A stretch of 64,000 nt of DNA, from assembly GCA_050943535.1 (NCBI GenBank), contig JBMNPJ010000008.1, forward strand, positions 56,448 through 120,447, in the 5' to 3' direction. Every line of letters begins with the position of its first letter. Position 1 is the stretch's first letter. The notes below the pieces were generated by a model. It saw only the letters and a program-made list of their open reading frames with translations. It was not told the DNA's origin and searched no databases. A program made the translations under genes and the position numbers. Positions 42,271 through 50,000 of the stretch are shown piece after piece. Source of the DNA: Massiliimalia sp050943535 (GTDB taxonomy: Bacteria; Bacillota; Clostridia; Oscillospirales; Ruminococcaceae).

Positions 42271-42326
42271 AACCGACATTTTCTGCGGGCGATAGAAACC
42301 CAGAAAATGTCGGTTCTTTTATTTTT
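42271..42326. terminator. Bidirectional terminator between retron and antiporter
   Basis: AACCGACATTTTCTG (42271-42285) pairs perfectly with CAGAAAATGTCGGTT (42301-42315), with CTTTTATTTTT after it and an A/T-rich run before it. It closes the retron unit directly after the reverse transcriptase. Confidence 0.88.
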
Positions 42327-42384
42327 ATTGATAAAATTTTAGGCAAATATTCCTGCATCGGTATAAGATCAGATGGTTTATCTG

Positions 42385-43596
42385 TCAGTTCTGCCGGGTT
42401 TTGAAAAGTCCTTTTTTATGGGAATCCGGTAAAACAATTTCTCCTGCACGAACCAGTGCGGATTTTGCCACACTTGGCCCTAAAATAGAGTAAATAAAGG
42501 TGGAACACAAAATAACAGTACGGATTTGAGGGCCAAATTCCGGAACGATGGATTCTGCCACCAAAATCAGTCCCAGAGCCACCCCTGCCTGAGGCATCAG
42601 AGTAGGTCCCAGATATTTGCAGATTTTGTCGTCTGCCTTCATGAGTTTTCCGCCGAACCATACACCGGCAATTTTTCCAACTACCCGCATAATCACATAC
42701 ACAACGCCTAGTACACCAATGCTCTTGAGCGCCTGCAGATCAAATCCGGCGCCGCTCATGGCGAAAAACAGCATAAATAACGGCGGGGTAAAGGAATCAG
42801 AAACTGCGGCAAGATTGTCCATATCATCAAAAATATTGACCAGAACACCGCCTAAAGACATACAGGTCAGCAGTGCAGAACCACCTGCCAGGTTAGCAAG
42901 CCAGGTAGCGCCGAATACAAATCCTACCAGAACACAAAGCCGGTTGCCAGGCTTTTTAAAGTGTTTTAAAAAGATGGTCATAACCACCGCCAGAACCGCT
43001 CCCAATACAAAGGAGATGAGAACTTGATAGAACGGGGAAAGTACAGACCATACAGAAATTGCCTGATGACTGGTCAGGGATTTTACTATGGTGGCAGCAA
43101 ATCCAAACGCAATCAGAGCAGTAGCGTCGTCCAGGGCAACCACGCTCATGAGCATGGAAGTTAGAGGGCCTTTTGCCTTGTACTGATTGATGACCATAAT
43201 GGTCTGGGCAGGCGCAGTCGCCGCAGCAATGGCGCCCAGCAAAATGGAAAGATTGGGGTCAAATCCAAGGAGAATACAGGCCGCCATTACAAACAGCATT
43301 GCCCCAAAACTTTCGGTGCAGGCAATGACAATAGGGGTCATTCCTACCTGCCGGAAATAGCGCACCTTAAACTGTCCACCAATGGAAAAGGCGATAAATC
43401 CCAACGCCATGTCTGAGGCAACCGAAAAATTGGTGACCATGTCCGCTGGAATCAGGTTGAGTACACAGGGACCCAGCAGCAGTCCTGCAATCAGGTATCC
43501 GGTTACATTGGGCATTTTTAAATGCTTTACAATTCGCCCCAACACAAGGCTAGTCAGCATAATGATGGCAATATCAAATAAAATGGTGTCACTCAA
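42385..43596 (-). CDS. Cation:proton antiporter, CPA2 (KefB/NapA) type
   Basis: The 403-residue membrane protein has about 12 hydrophobic segments and CPA2-like features such as GYLIAGLLLGP, LLGAIAAATAPA, VALDDATALIAFG (conserved Asp pair) and the late GVALGLILVAES. It would exchange Na+ or K+ for protons. There is no C-terminal RCK domain. Its start overlaps the PII-like gene by eight bases, so that small protein is a likely cytoplasmic regulator in place of RCK. Confidence 0.9.
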   Translation of the reverse strand: MSDTILFDIAIIMLTSLVLGRIVKHLKMPNVTGYLIAGLLLGPCVLNLIPADMVTNFSVASDMALGFIAFSIGGQFKVRYFRQVGMTPIVIACTESFGAMLFVMAACILLGFDPNLSILLGAIAAATAPAQTIMVINQYKAKGPLTSMLMSVVALDDATALIAFGFAATIVKSLTSHQAISVWSVLSPFYQVLISFVLGAVLAVVMTIFLKHFKKPGNRLCVLVGFVFGATWLANLAGGSALLTCMSLGGVLVNIFDDMDNLAAVSDSFTPPLFMLFFAMSGAGFDLQALKSIGVLGVVYVIMRVVGKIAGVWFGGKLMKADDKICKYLGPTLMPQAGVALGLILVAESIVPEFGPQIRTVILCSTFIYSILGPSVAKSALVRAGEIVLPDSHKKGLFKTRQN

Positions 43597-43936
43597 TTCC
43601 TCGCAGCCCCTTTACAAAGTCGATTGGAACGCTGAATACGATCCCGGCATTTTTTTCGTGCAGGTCGCCCACAACCCGTTCAATGGCATCTACGGCAATC
43701 TGACACTGTTCGTCCCGAATCACCATTAAGATGGTGTTGCTTTTTTCCCGGGAGGGATTTAACAGGGTGCGAAGGGTGCCGAACAGTGGGATTTCTTCCT
43801 CATCTCCACTGTGAAGAACCTTTGCCATGCCGGTGCTGTCCAGGATGGTAGCACCGCCAATGCCAGAGGATTCCAGCTCATTGAGCAGAGCGTCCAGCTT
43901 TTCGTGATGATTGAGCACAAAGACCAGTAATTTCAT
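43589..43936 (-). CDS. PII-like signalling protein, probable antiporter regulator
   Basis: The 115-residue protein has a ferredoxin-like pattern similar to GlnB/PII: an N-terminal strand MKLLVFVLNHHEKLDALLNEL, GIGGATILDSTGMAKVL before the T-loop-like stretch, and GIVFSVPIDFVKGL at the end. Known PII-like proteins bind nucleotides and gate transporters. Overlap with the antiporter gene supports such a role. It lacks the canonical GlnB uridylylation motif. The ligand is unknown. Confidence 0.72.
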   Translation of the reverse strand: MKLLVFVLNHHEKLDALLNELESSGIGGATILDSTGMAKVLHSGDEEEIPLFGTLRTLLNPSREKSNTILMVIRDEQCQIAVDAIERVVGDLHEKNAGIVFSVPIDFVKGLRGIE

Positions 43937-43978
43937 ATGTGGATTCCTTCTTTCTAATTGAGAGAACCATGGTTTCTC

Positions 43979-44302
43979 TTATAAAAACCGCATGAGCAGT
44001 TCAACAGCGAATACGGTTGCTGTAGCGCCAAGCGCCACAGTAAGCAGGCCTTTATTAAAATACGACAATACCAAAGCCGCAGCCAGTCCGCAGACAGCGG
44101 ACAGCATGCTGCTGGTGGAATACAGAATATCCGGCAGCGTCATAGCAGACAATACTGCATAGGGTACATATGCCAAAAAAGAACGGATAAAAGGATTTTC
44201 GATTTTTCTTTTAAAGATGGCCAAGGGGAGCATTCTGGGCAGATAGGTCACCAATGCCATAATTAAAATGCAGATGAGTACACGGGACAGTTGCAGTTCC
44301 AT
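43979..44302 (-). CDS. azlD: AzlD-family branched-chain amino acid export subunit
   Basis: The 107-residue membrane protein has four hydrophobic segments and the AzlD pattern ALVTYLPRMLPLAIF...FIRSFLAYVPYAVLSAMTLPDIL. It works with AzlC to export branched-chain amino acids or analogues. Its ATG directly follows the azlC stop codon (TAAATG). A partly palindromic GAGAAACCATGGTTCTC lies just after its stop. Confidence 0.92.
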   Translation of the reverse strand: MELQLSRVLICILIMALVTYLPRMLPLAIFKRKIENPFIRSFLAYVPYAVLSAMTLPDILYSTSSMLSAVCGLAAALVLSYFNKGLLTVALGATATVFAVELLMRFL

Positions 44303-45055
44303 TTATTCCACCGCCTTTCCAGAATCCAAATCCGGTTCATCTTCGCCCTCGTCACTGTCTTCCAGTACAGGAAAACACCGGGCAGCAACAGCGGAGGCAA
44401 CAACAGCGCAGATGATGATAACCCATCCGCTGGAAAGCTGGGACAGAACTGGTGCATACCGGAACAGACAGCTGATAATTGCAGCCAAAATAACGGTAAA
44501 GGCGATCGGGCGCATTTTGGTAGCAGGGGGAATGATAATTGCCAAAAACATACCATAAATAGCAATCCCCAAGGCACTTCGCAGTGCTGCCGGCAAAACC
44601 CCGGTAGCTGCGGCACCGCAGAAGGTGCCAAGCGCCCATCCCAGATAAGGGGTCAAAATCAGTCCGGTGAGATAAGGGGCGCTGATTCTGCCTTTTTGCT
44701 GCATGGATACAGCAAAGATTTCATCGGTTACCCCAAAGGAAAGCCCCAGGCGTTGGGGCAAAGTCATTTTCTCTTCTACCTTTTGAGAAAGGGAAAGGGA
44801 CATGAGCATATAGCGGATATTGATTACAAAAGTGGTGACGGCAATTTCAAAATAGGTGCCTCCGCTTAAAATCAATGCGGTTCCGGCAAACTGGCCAGCA
44901 GAGGTCAGGTTGGTCATGGAAATCAGGACGGCAATCCATACAGGAAGTCCGCCCATAGTAGCTTTCATACCAAAGGTGAAGGAAACAGAAAGGTATCCAA
45001 GACAGATAGGGATTCCGTCCCGCAGCCCTTTGGAAAAGGTCAATTTTTGATTCAA
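44303..45055 (-). CDS. azlC: AzlC-family branched-chain amino acid export protein
   Basis: The 250-residue membrane protein has the AzlC start region (FSKGLRDGIPICLGYLSVSFTFGMKA), TNLTSAGQFAGTALI and LSLSQKVEE...LPQRLGLSFGVTDEIFAV. The start is placed at TTG 45055, eight bases after TTTGGAG; the longer open frame lacks a ribosome site and family similarity. The C-terminus is acidic. It forms one unit with azlD and possibly with the PII-like and antiporter genes 42 bp further on. Confidence 0.9.
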   Translation of the reverse strand: MNQKLTFSKGLRDGIPICLGYLSVSFTFGMKATMGGLPVWIAVLISMTNLTSAGQFAGTALILSGGTYFEIAVTTFVINIRYMLMSLSLSQKVEEKMTLPQRLGLSFGVTDEIFAVSMQQKGRISAPYLTGLILTPYLGWALGTFCGAAATGVLPAALRSALGIAIYGMFLAIIIPPATKMRPIAFTVILAAIISCLFRYAPVLSQLSSGWVIIICAVVASAVAARCFPVLEDSDEGEDEPDLDSGKAVE

Positions 45056-45312
45056 AGGTTTCAACTCCAAACAACAAAGTATAACAAAAACAGTATAAAA
45101 CATCTGACTTTCTTTCGCAAGCATTCCCGGCCAAATTTTGTACAATCTGTGAATTGCATAAAATCAAAATCTGTTTTTCCGGTGATTTTGATTGACTTTC
45201 ATCTTCAGATTATCTTAAGTTTTTTCTTGGGTTTCTCTCAATGAATCTAGGGTATGATAAAAAGCAAAGAAAAGGGTACTGCTGAGTTTTCCCGCTCTGT
45301 GTAAAAAAGGGG

Positions 45313-45341
45313 TTGACAAAACTCAGTTTAAACTGTATTAT
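45313..45341 (+). promoter_or_regulatory. Promoter of the envelope operon with an operator in the spacer
   Basis: TTGACA (45313-45318), 17 bp, TATTAT (45336-45341). The perfect palindrome CAGTTTAAACTG (45324-45335) fills the spacer, which suggests repression by an unidentified dimeric regulator. The stretch 45120-45312 between azlC and this promoter shows no gene. Confidence 0.75.
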
Positions 45342-45414
45342 TGTACTATAAGGTTAATACAACAGTACAGTAATACAATTTTAAAATACAAATCCAGAGG
45401 AAATGAGGGGTTTT

Positions 45415-46566
45415 ATGAATATCTTAATTTTAACCGGACGTTTTGGCTTGGGACATTATTCTGCCGCGAATACATTATCACAACAGCTGAAAAGCAGATA
45501 TCCTCAGGTTCAGGTAACGGTATGGGATATTTTTGAGTTTATCAGCCCCAGTCATTACCGGGATTTTTATGAGGGATATACAAAACTGGTAAGTAAGGCA
45601 AGCGGACTGTACAACTGGTATTATCAAGCAGGCGAAAAGAAAAAGAAAAACAGAAAACCGCCTATGATGCTGTACTTGTTCCGGGTATTGGAACAGATGT
45701 TGGAACAAACTCATCCTGATGTGATTTTCTCCACGCTGCCTTTGTGTTCACAGCTGGTCAACTGGTATCAGGAAATCCATTATCTGCCTGTTCCGCTGGT
45801 TACCTGTATCACAGACATTACCGTGCACAACGAGTGGATTAATGACAATACAGCATACTATCTGGTGGGAAGCGAAACCTTAAAACAGCAGCTTCAGGAA
45901 AAAGGCGTGGAAGGACGGCGGATTTATCCTTCCGGTATTCCAGTGCGGCAGGCATTTAAAGAAGCCCATCCTCATTGGGGATCAGACAAGCGTCAGCTTT
46001 TGATTATGGGCGGCGGTTTGGGACTGATTCCCGATGATCCCCGGTTTTTTGAACAGCTTAACCGAATGAGGGACGTGCATACCACCGTCATTGCAGGGAA
46101 TAATCAAAAACTGTACCAAAAACTGCATGGGAAGTATGAAAATATTCAGGTGGTTGGCTTTACAGAACAGGTACATGAATATATGCAGAAAGCGGATGTG
46201 CTTTTGTCCAAACCGGGAGGTATTACCATGTTTGAGGCAATTTATTCCGAGCTGCCCATGCTGGTGATCCATCCGTTTTTGCAGCAGGAAAAGAAAAATG
46301 CCCGCTTTCTGGAACAGCAGAATCTGGGAAAGGTCATTTGGGATTCTCAGGAGCAGGTAATTGGTCAGATTGAGGAATTTCTCCACGACTATGAGTCTTT
46401 GTCTCTGATTCGGCAGAGTATGGCTGATTTTCGCAGCGGACTGCAGGACAATGCGCTGGAATGTATTATGGAACGGATTGGAGCACAGACAGACCGGTTC
46501 TTTTGGCCTGGAATGGCAGGAGATGCTCAGGATGGATTCTTTCGGAAAGGAGTTGCTCTGTTATGA
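45415..46566 (+). CDS. MGDG synthase/UgtP-like glycosyltransferase
   Basis: The 383-residue GT28-type enzyme starts ILILTGRFGLGHYSAANTL, as in processive diacylglycerol glycosyltransferases. It has the nucleotide-sugar region LLSKPGGITMFEAIYSELPML in its C-terminal half. It would add sugar to diacylglycerol at the inner face of the membrane to make glycolipids or a lipoteichoic acid anchor. ATG 45415 follows GAGGGG; an ATG four codons earlier is possible. Its stop overlaps the next gene as ATGA. Confidence 0.87.
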   Translation: MNILILTGRFGLGHYSAANTLSQQLKSRYPQVQVTVWDIFEFISPSHYRDFYEGYTKLVSKASGLYNWYYQAGEKKKKNRKPPMMLYLFRVLEQMLEQTHPDVIFSTLPLCSQLVNWYQEIHYLPVPLVTCITDITVHNEWINDNTAYYLVGSETLKQQLQEKGVEGRRIYPSGIPVRQAFKEAHPHWGSDKRQLLIMGGGLGLIPDDPRFFEQLNRMRDVHTTVIAGNNQKLYQKLHGKYENIQVVGFTEQVHEYMQKADVLLSKPGGITMFEAIYSELPMLVIHPFLQQEKKNARFLEQQNLGKVIWDSQEQVIGQIEEFLHDYESLSLIRQSMADFRSGLQDNALECIMERIGAQTDRFFWPGMAGDAQDGFFRKGVALL

Positions 46567-47252
46567 AATGGGTACCGATTGCGGCAGCAGCAGTTTTGCT
46601 GGGAAGCGGATATTCTGTGATTCCCACATATTATAATAAGCTGATGAATCCCCATGTGATCCGCAGGGGAACAGCAAAAAATCAGGTAGCATTGACTTTT
46701 GATGATGGCCCTGATCCCAGATATACCCCCAGACTTTTGGACTTGCTCAAAGAGCAGAAGGTAAAAGCAACCTTTTTTGTGGTTGCCAGAAAGGCGCAGC
46801 AGCATCCGGAGTTGGTGAACCGAATGATTGCAGAAGGCCATGAAGTGGCGCTGCACTCCTATGAACATGGAAACGGAATGCTGAAAGGCTATGAATACAC
46901 CAAAAATGATTTTCAAAAAAGTATGGCAATTATGCGGCAGAATCACTGGAAGATTCGATATTTTCGTCCGCCGTGGGGACATACCAATCTGTTTACGTTG
47001 TCTTTTGCGAAAAAATACGGGCTGACACCGGTTATTTGGAGTGTGATGGCGCAGGACTGGAAAGAGGACACCACAGTACTGGAAATTGCTCAGAAATTGA
47101 TTCATCGGGTAAAAGCAGGATCTGTGATCTGTCTGCATGATTCTGGGGGAGCGCCGGGAGCACCGGAGCGAACCCTTTTGGCATTGGAAAAGGTAATTCC
47201 ATATTGGAAAAAACAGGGATATGAATTTGTAGGACTGGAGCGAATGCAATGA
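46563..47252 (+). CDS. Polysaccharide deacetylase (NodB domain), membrane-anchored
   Basis: The 229-residue protein has an N-terminal hydrophobic anchor or signal (MKWVPIAAAAVLLGSGYSV), then the NodB motifs ALTFDDGPDP (catalytic Asp), HSYEHG (metal His), RPPWG and ICLHDSG (catalytic His). It would remove acetyl groups from a cell-surface glycan such as peptidoglycan. ATGA overlaps link it to the genes on both sides, so the three are translated together. Confidence 0.92.
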   Translation: MKWVPIAAAAVLLGSGYSVIPTYYNKLMNPHVIRRGTAKNQVALTFDDGPDPRYTPRLLDLLKEQKVKATFFVVARKAQQHPELVNRMIAEGHEVALHSYEHGNGMLKGYEYTKNDFQKSMAIMRQNHWKIRYFRPPWGHTNLFTLSFAKKYGLTPVIWSVMAQDWKEDTTVLEIAQKLIHRVKAGSVICLHDSGGAPGAPERTLLALEKVIPYWKKQGYEFVGLERMQ

Positions 47253-48430
47253 AAGCAAATGAATCAATCCGCCAGGAAAACCAAAATAAAAAATACCTTT
47301 GGAGTTTGCTCTTTTTAGGGGGAATTGTGGGAATTACCTTCTGGGTGTTTTTAAAGGATCATGATTTGAACCAGCTGGGACAGGTTATCCGCAGTGCCAA
47401 TCCCTGGTATATTCTTTTAGGACTTGTTTGCATGTTGGGATTCATCGCCTGTGAAGCGCTGAGCGTGAAAGCGATTATGAGTTCCTTCGGGGAGCGGATT
47501 CCTTTTCGGCGAAGCTATAAATATGCGTTTATTGCCTTTTATTACAGTTCTATTACTCCGGCAGGTTCCGGCGGACAGCCCATGCAGCTGTATCATATGA
47601 AGCGGGACGGATACCGTTTTTCTCATGGGTCTTTGACCATTTTGCTGTTGGTGTCTGTTTATCAGGTGGCGGAACTGATCTATGCGCTGGCGGTATTTTG
47701 TATAAAACCGAACTTTTTGATGGCGCATACAGGAAAAATCAGTGTGCTGATTCTGTACGGGGTAATATTTAATTTAGTGGTGCTCACCTTGATTTTGTGC
47801 GCCGTATTTTCAAAACGGCTGGTTCCTAAATTCCTTGGGAAGGCAACCGGATGGCTAATAAAACTTCGTTTTGTAAAACAGCCCCAGCATCTGATTCAGT
47901 CTGCTCAGCAGCAGATTGAGGAATACCAGCAGGGTGCGGCACATATCCGCAAATACCCTGCCGTATTATGTAAGGTGATGCTGTTTACGTTACTGCAGCT
48001 CACTTGTCAGTTCATGGTTCCATTTTTTGTTTATCGGGCATTTGGTCTGAATCAATACGGATTCTTGGAGATTGTCGCCATGCAGTCTGTACTGATTCTG
48101 GCAGTAGGGTCTTTGCCGATTCCGGGAGCGGTAGGCGCTTCTGAAAGTGGATTTATGATTTTGTACCGGGTATTTTTTGCTTCCTCTCAGTTGCTTCCTG
48201 CTATGATGCTCAGCCGGGGAATCAGTTTTTATGGAATGCTTTTGATCAGCGGTACTGTAGCAGCAGTTGCCCAGCTTCTACCGCCGGCACGCCAGTTTGT
48301 TGGTTCTAAAATTCCCAAAAAGCGCCGTTTGCGGTGGGGAAAAGGAAGCTTTTCCAATCGGCTGCTCCGGGGGAGAATGGTGATTCGCAGATACCGTATG
48401 GAGCTGGTTCGTTGTGAACAGGCAGAATAA
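47249..48430 (+). CDS. Flippase-like membrane protein (MprF/YbhN transmembrane domain, UPF0104)
   Basis: The 393-residue protein has about eight hydrophobic segments and the family pattern SSITPAGSGGQPMQLYHMKRDG (near 103) and LPIPGAVGASESGFMILY (near 288). It corresponds to the flippase half of MprF without the lysyl-transferase domain. The operon context suggests movement of a glycolipid or lipid-linked intermediate across the membrane. The C-terminus is strongly basic. Confidence 0.88.
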   Translation: MKANESIRQENQNKKYLWSLLFLGGIVGITFWVFLKDHDLNQLGQVIRSANPWYILLGLVCMLGFIACEALSVKAIMSSFGERIPFRRSYKYAFIAFYYSSITPAGSGGQPMQLYHMKRDGYRFSHGSLTILLLVSVYQVAELIYALAVFCIKPNFLMAHTGKISVLILYGVIFNLVVLTLILCAVFSKRLVPKFLGKATGWLIKLRFVKQPQHLIQSAQQQIEEYQQGAAHIRKYPAVLCKVMLFTLLQLTCQFMVPFFVYRAFGLNQYGFLEIVAMQSVLILAVGSLPIPGAVGASESGFMILYRVFFASSQLLPAMMLSRGISFYGMLLISGTVAAVAQLLPPARQFVGSKIPKKRRLRWGKGSFSNRLLRGRMVIRRYRMELVRCEQAE

Positions 48431-48464
48431 CACAGTCAAAACTTCTTTTCCTTCTCTTTTCTAT

Positions 48465-48504
48465 TAAGCAGGGGATATCCGAAATACAGGATATCCCCTG
48501 CTTA
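48465..48504 (+). terminator. Hairpin after the envelope operon
   Basis: TAAGCAGGGGATATCC (48465-48480) pairs perfectly with GGATATCCCCTGCTTA (48489-48504), but no T run follows, so it may be a weak terminator or an mRNA end-protecting hairpin. Confidence 0.55.
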
Positions 48505-48668
48505 AGTTGGTGCAATTTACGAATTTGTTCCACCTTTTTCTACATACTGAGGATATTTGATTTATTATTTTGATAAATTCATGATTTATACAATATCATG
48601 TTTTCAGTGGTTCACAAATATAGATTACAATGAAACAGTAAATTTTGGTAAGTAAAGGGAGTTTTGTC

Positions 48669-49541
48669 ATGGTTTTTAAAATGGCAACCGTTTTCCTTTG
48701 GTTTTTAATCTACAGCTTTTTGGGGTGGTTTTATGAATCCACCTTGTGTTCTATTACTGGGAAAAAGCTGGTGAACCGAGGATTTTTAAGCGGTCCGATT
48801 TGTCCGGTATACGGATTTGGGGCATTGATTGTTATTTTTTCATTGCAGGATATTGTGGATGAAAGTATACTGTCCCTGTTTTTGTCCAGTGCAGTTCTGA
48901 CCACCGTTTTGGAATATTTGACTTCCTGGGGCATGGAAAAGCTGTTTCACGCCAGATGGTGGGACTATTCCCAGAGAAAGTTTAATTTAAACGGAAGAGT
49001 TTGCCTGGAAGGTGCTTTGGTATTTGCCTTACTGTCTGTACTGCTGTTAAAGGGAATCCATCCCTTTGTATCCGGTCAGGTAGCAAGAATTCCGGATATT
49101 TGGCTTTATGTTGTCAGCGGTGTACTGTTCTGTATTTTTATTGCCGATGTGGTTTCTACTGTACGCAGTATTCTTCTGCTCAACCACAAATTGGAAGAAA
49201 TTCAGGCAGTTATCGATCAGGAACGGGAAAAATCCCGTCAGCGTTTGGCAGAACTCCGAGAAAATCTGGCAGAGAAAAAGACCGAACTGGAAGAAAGTGT
49301 TCGGGAATCCTGGCAGGAACGTGCGGATGAATGGCAGACCTCTGTGCAGCAGCGCCGTCAGCGTCTGGCAGAACGTCTGGAAAACAGCGAGTTTTATACC
49401 GAACATATTCGGGAACTGCTGTCTCAGCGGAAATTCAATGAACGCCGTTTGTTGAAAGCGTTTCCAAACTTAAAGTCTTCCCGCAGCAATGAAGCGTTGG
49501 AACAATTAAAGGAAAAACTGCGTACATACCGCCGGCCATAA
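48669..49541 (+). CDS. CmpB-like (COG4905) membrane protein with coiled-coil tail
   Basis: The 290-residue protein has about five hydrophobic segments with the family features YSFLGWFYESTLCS, RGFLSGPICPVYGFGA, EYLTSWGMEKLFHARWWDYS and NLNGRVCLEGAL. A charged coiled coil of about 100 residues follows (QEREKSRQRLAELRENLAEK onward). Such proteins are annotated as putative ABC transporter permeases, but their role is unknown. ATG 48669 is seven bases after AGGGAG. It is monocistronic. Confidence 0.85.
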   Translation: MVFKMATVFLWFLIYSFLGWFYESTLCSITGKKLVNRGFLSGPICPVYGFGALIVIFSLQDIVDESILSLFLSSAVLTTVLEYLTSWGMEKLFHARWWDYSQRKFNLNGRVCLEGALVFALLSVLLLKGIHPFVSGQVARIPDIWLYVVSGVLFCIFIADVVSTVRSILLLNHKLEEIQAVIDQEREKSRQRLAELRENLAEKKTELEESVRESWQERADEWQTSVQQRRQRLAERLENSEFYTEHIRELLSQRKFNERRLLKAFPNLKSSRSNEALEQLKEKLRTYRRP

Positions 49542-49579
49542 GGCGAAGTTTTACCGCAGATGATTTATGTAAAATGAAA

Positions 49580-49608
49580 GAGGGATGCCACTTTTAGCGG
49601 CATCCCTC
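49580..49608 (+). terminator. Terminator after the CmpB-like gene
   Basis: GAGGGATGCC (49580-49589) pairs with GGCATCCCTC (49599-49608). It is almost the same sequence as the hairpin at 49954-49978. Confidence 0.72.
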
Positions 49609-49610
49609 AC

Positions 49611-49950
49611 AGTTTGTTGATAAAGTATATATTAAAAAAAGTTGCACAAATTTTTATCTTTTGGGATTCCAAAGGGCTGTGAAGTCCTTTGGCCGTCGGA
49701 GACACCGGCGAAGCGCCGGAGTAAAAGGCACTTCGCCCGTATTCTATCAGTTGACTGAAAATAAACACATTTTGTGGTTCTGCCCCAGTAGATAGCTTAC
49801 AGCTATCTACACCCCTTCCAAGTATAGTTTGCACATCTAATAAAAACGCTTGTTTTGCAAAAAGCGCTGCGGCGCTCATCGGTTCAACGAGTTTGGTGTA
49901 ATACTGTTATTTACACAATTTGTCAGTTGGCATTACCTGTTTGGACAATT
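49611..49950 (-). repeat. Intergenic repeat R1, copy B (inverted)
   Basis: On the minus strand this reads as R1 copy A: its 5' part (49935 down to about 49815) and 3' part (49695 down to 49611) align closely, with the same AGTTTGT terminus. The middle is replaced by other sequence, including an R2-like piece near 49733-49790 and a GTAGATAGCT/AGCTATCTAC hairpin. It lies between two near-identical terminator hairpins. It encodes no protein. Confidence 0.75.
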
Positions 49951-49953
49951 TAA

Positions 49954-49978
49954 GGGATGCCGCTTTTAGCGGCATCCC
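49954..49978 (-). terminator. Terminator of the citrate synthase gene
   Basis: GGGATGCCGC (49954-49963) pairs with GCGGCATCCC (49969-49978), followed on the minus strand by TTAAATTG. It duplicates the hairpin at 49580-49608. Confidence 0.7.
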
Positions 49979-50000
49979 TCTCTTGGTCATAACTAATTTT

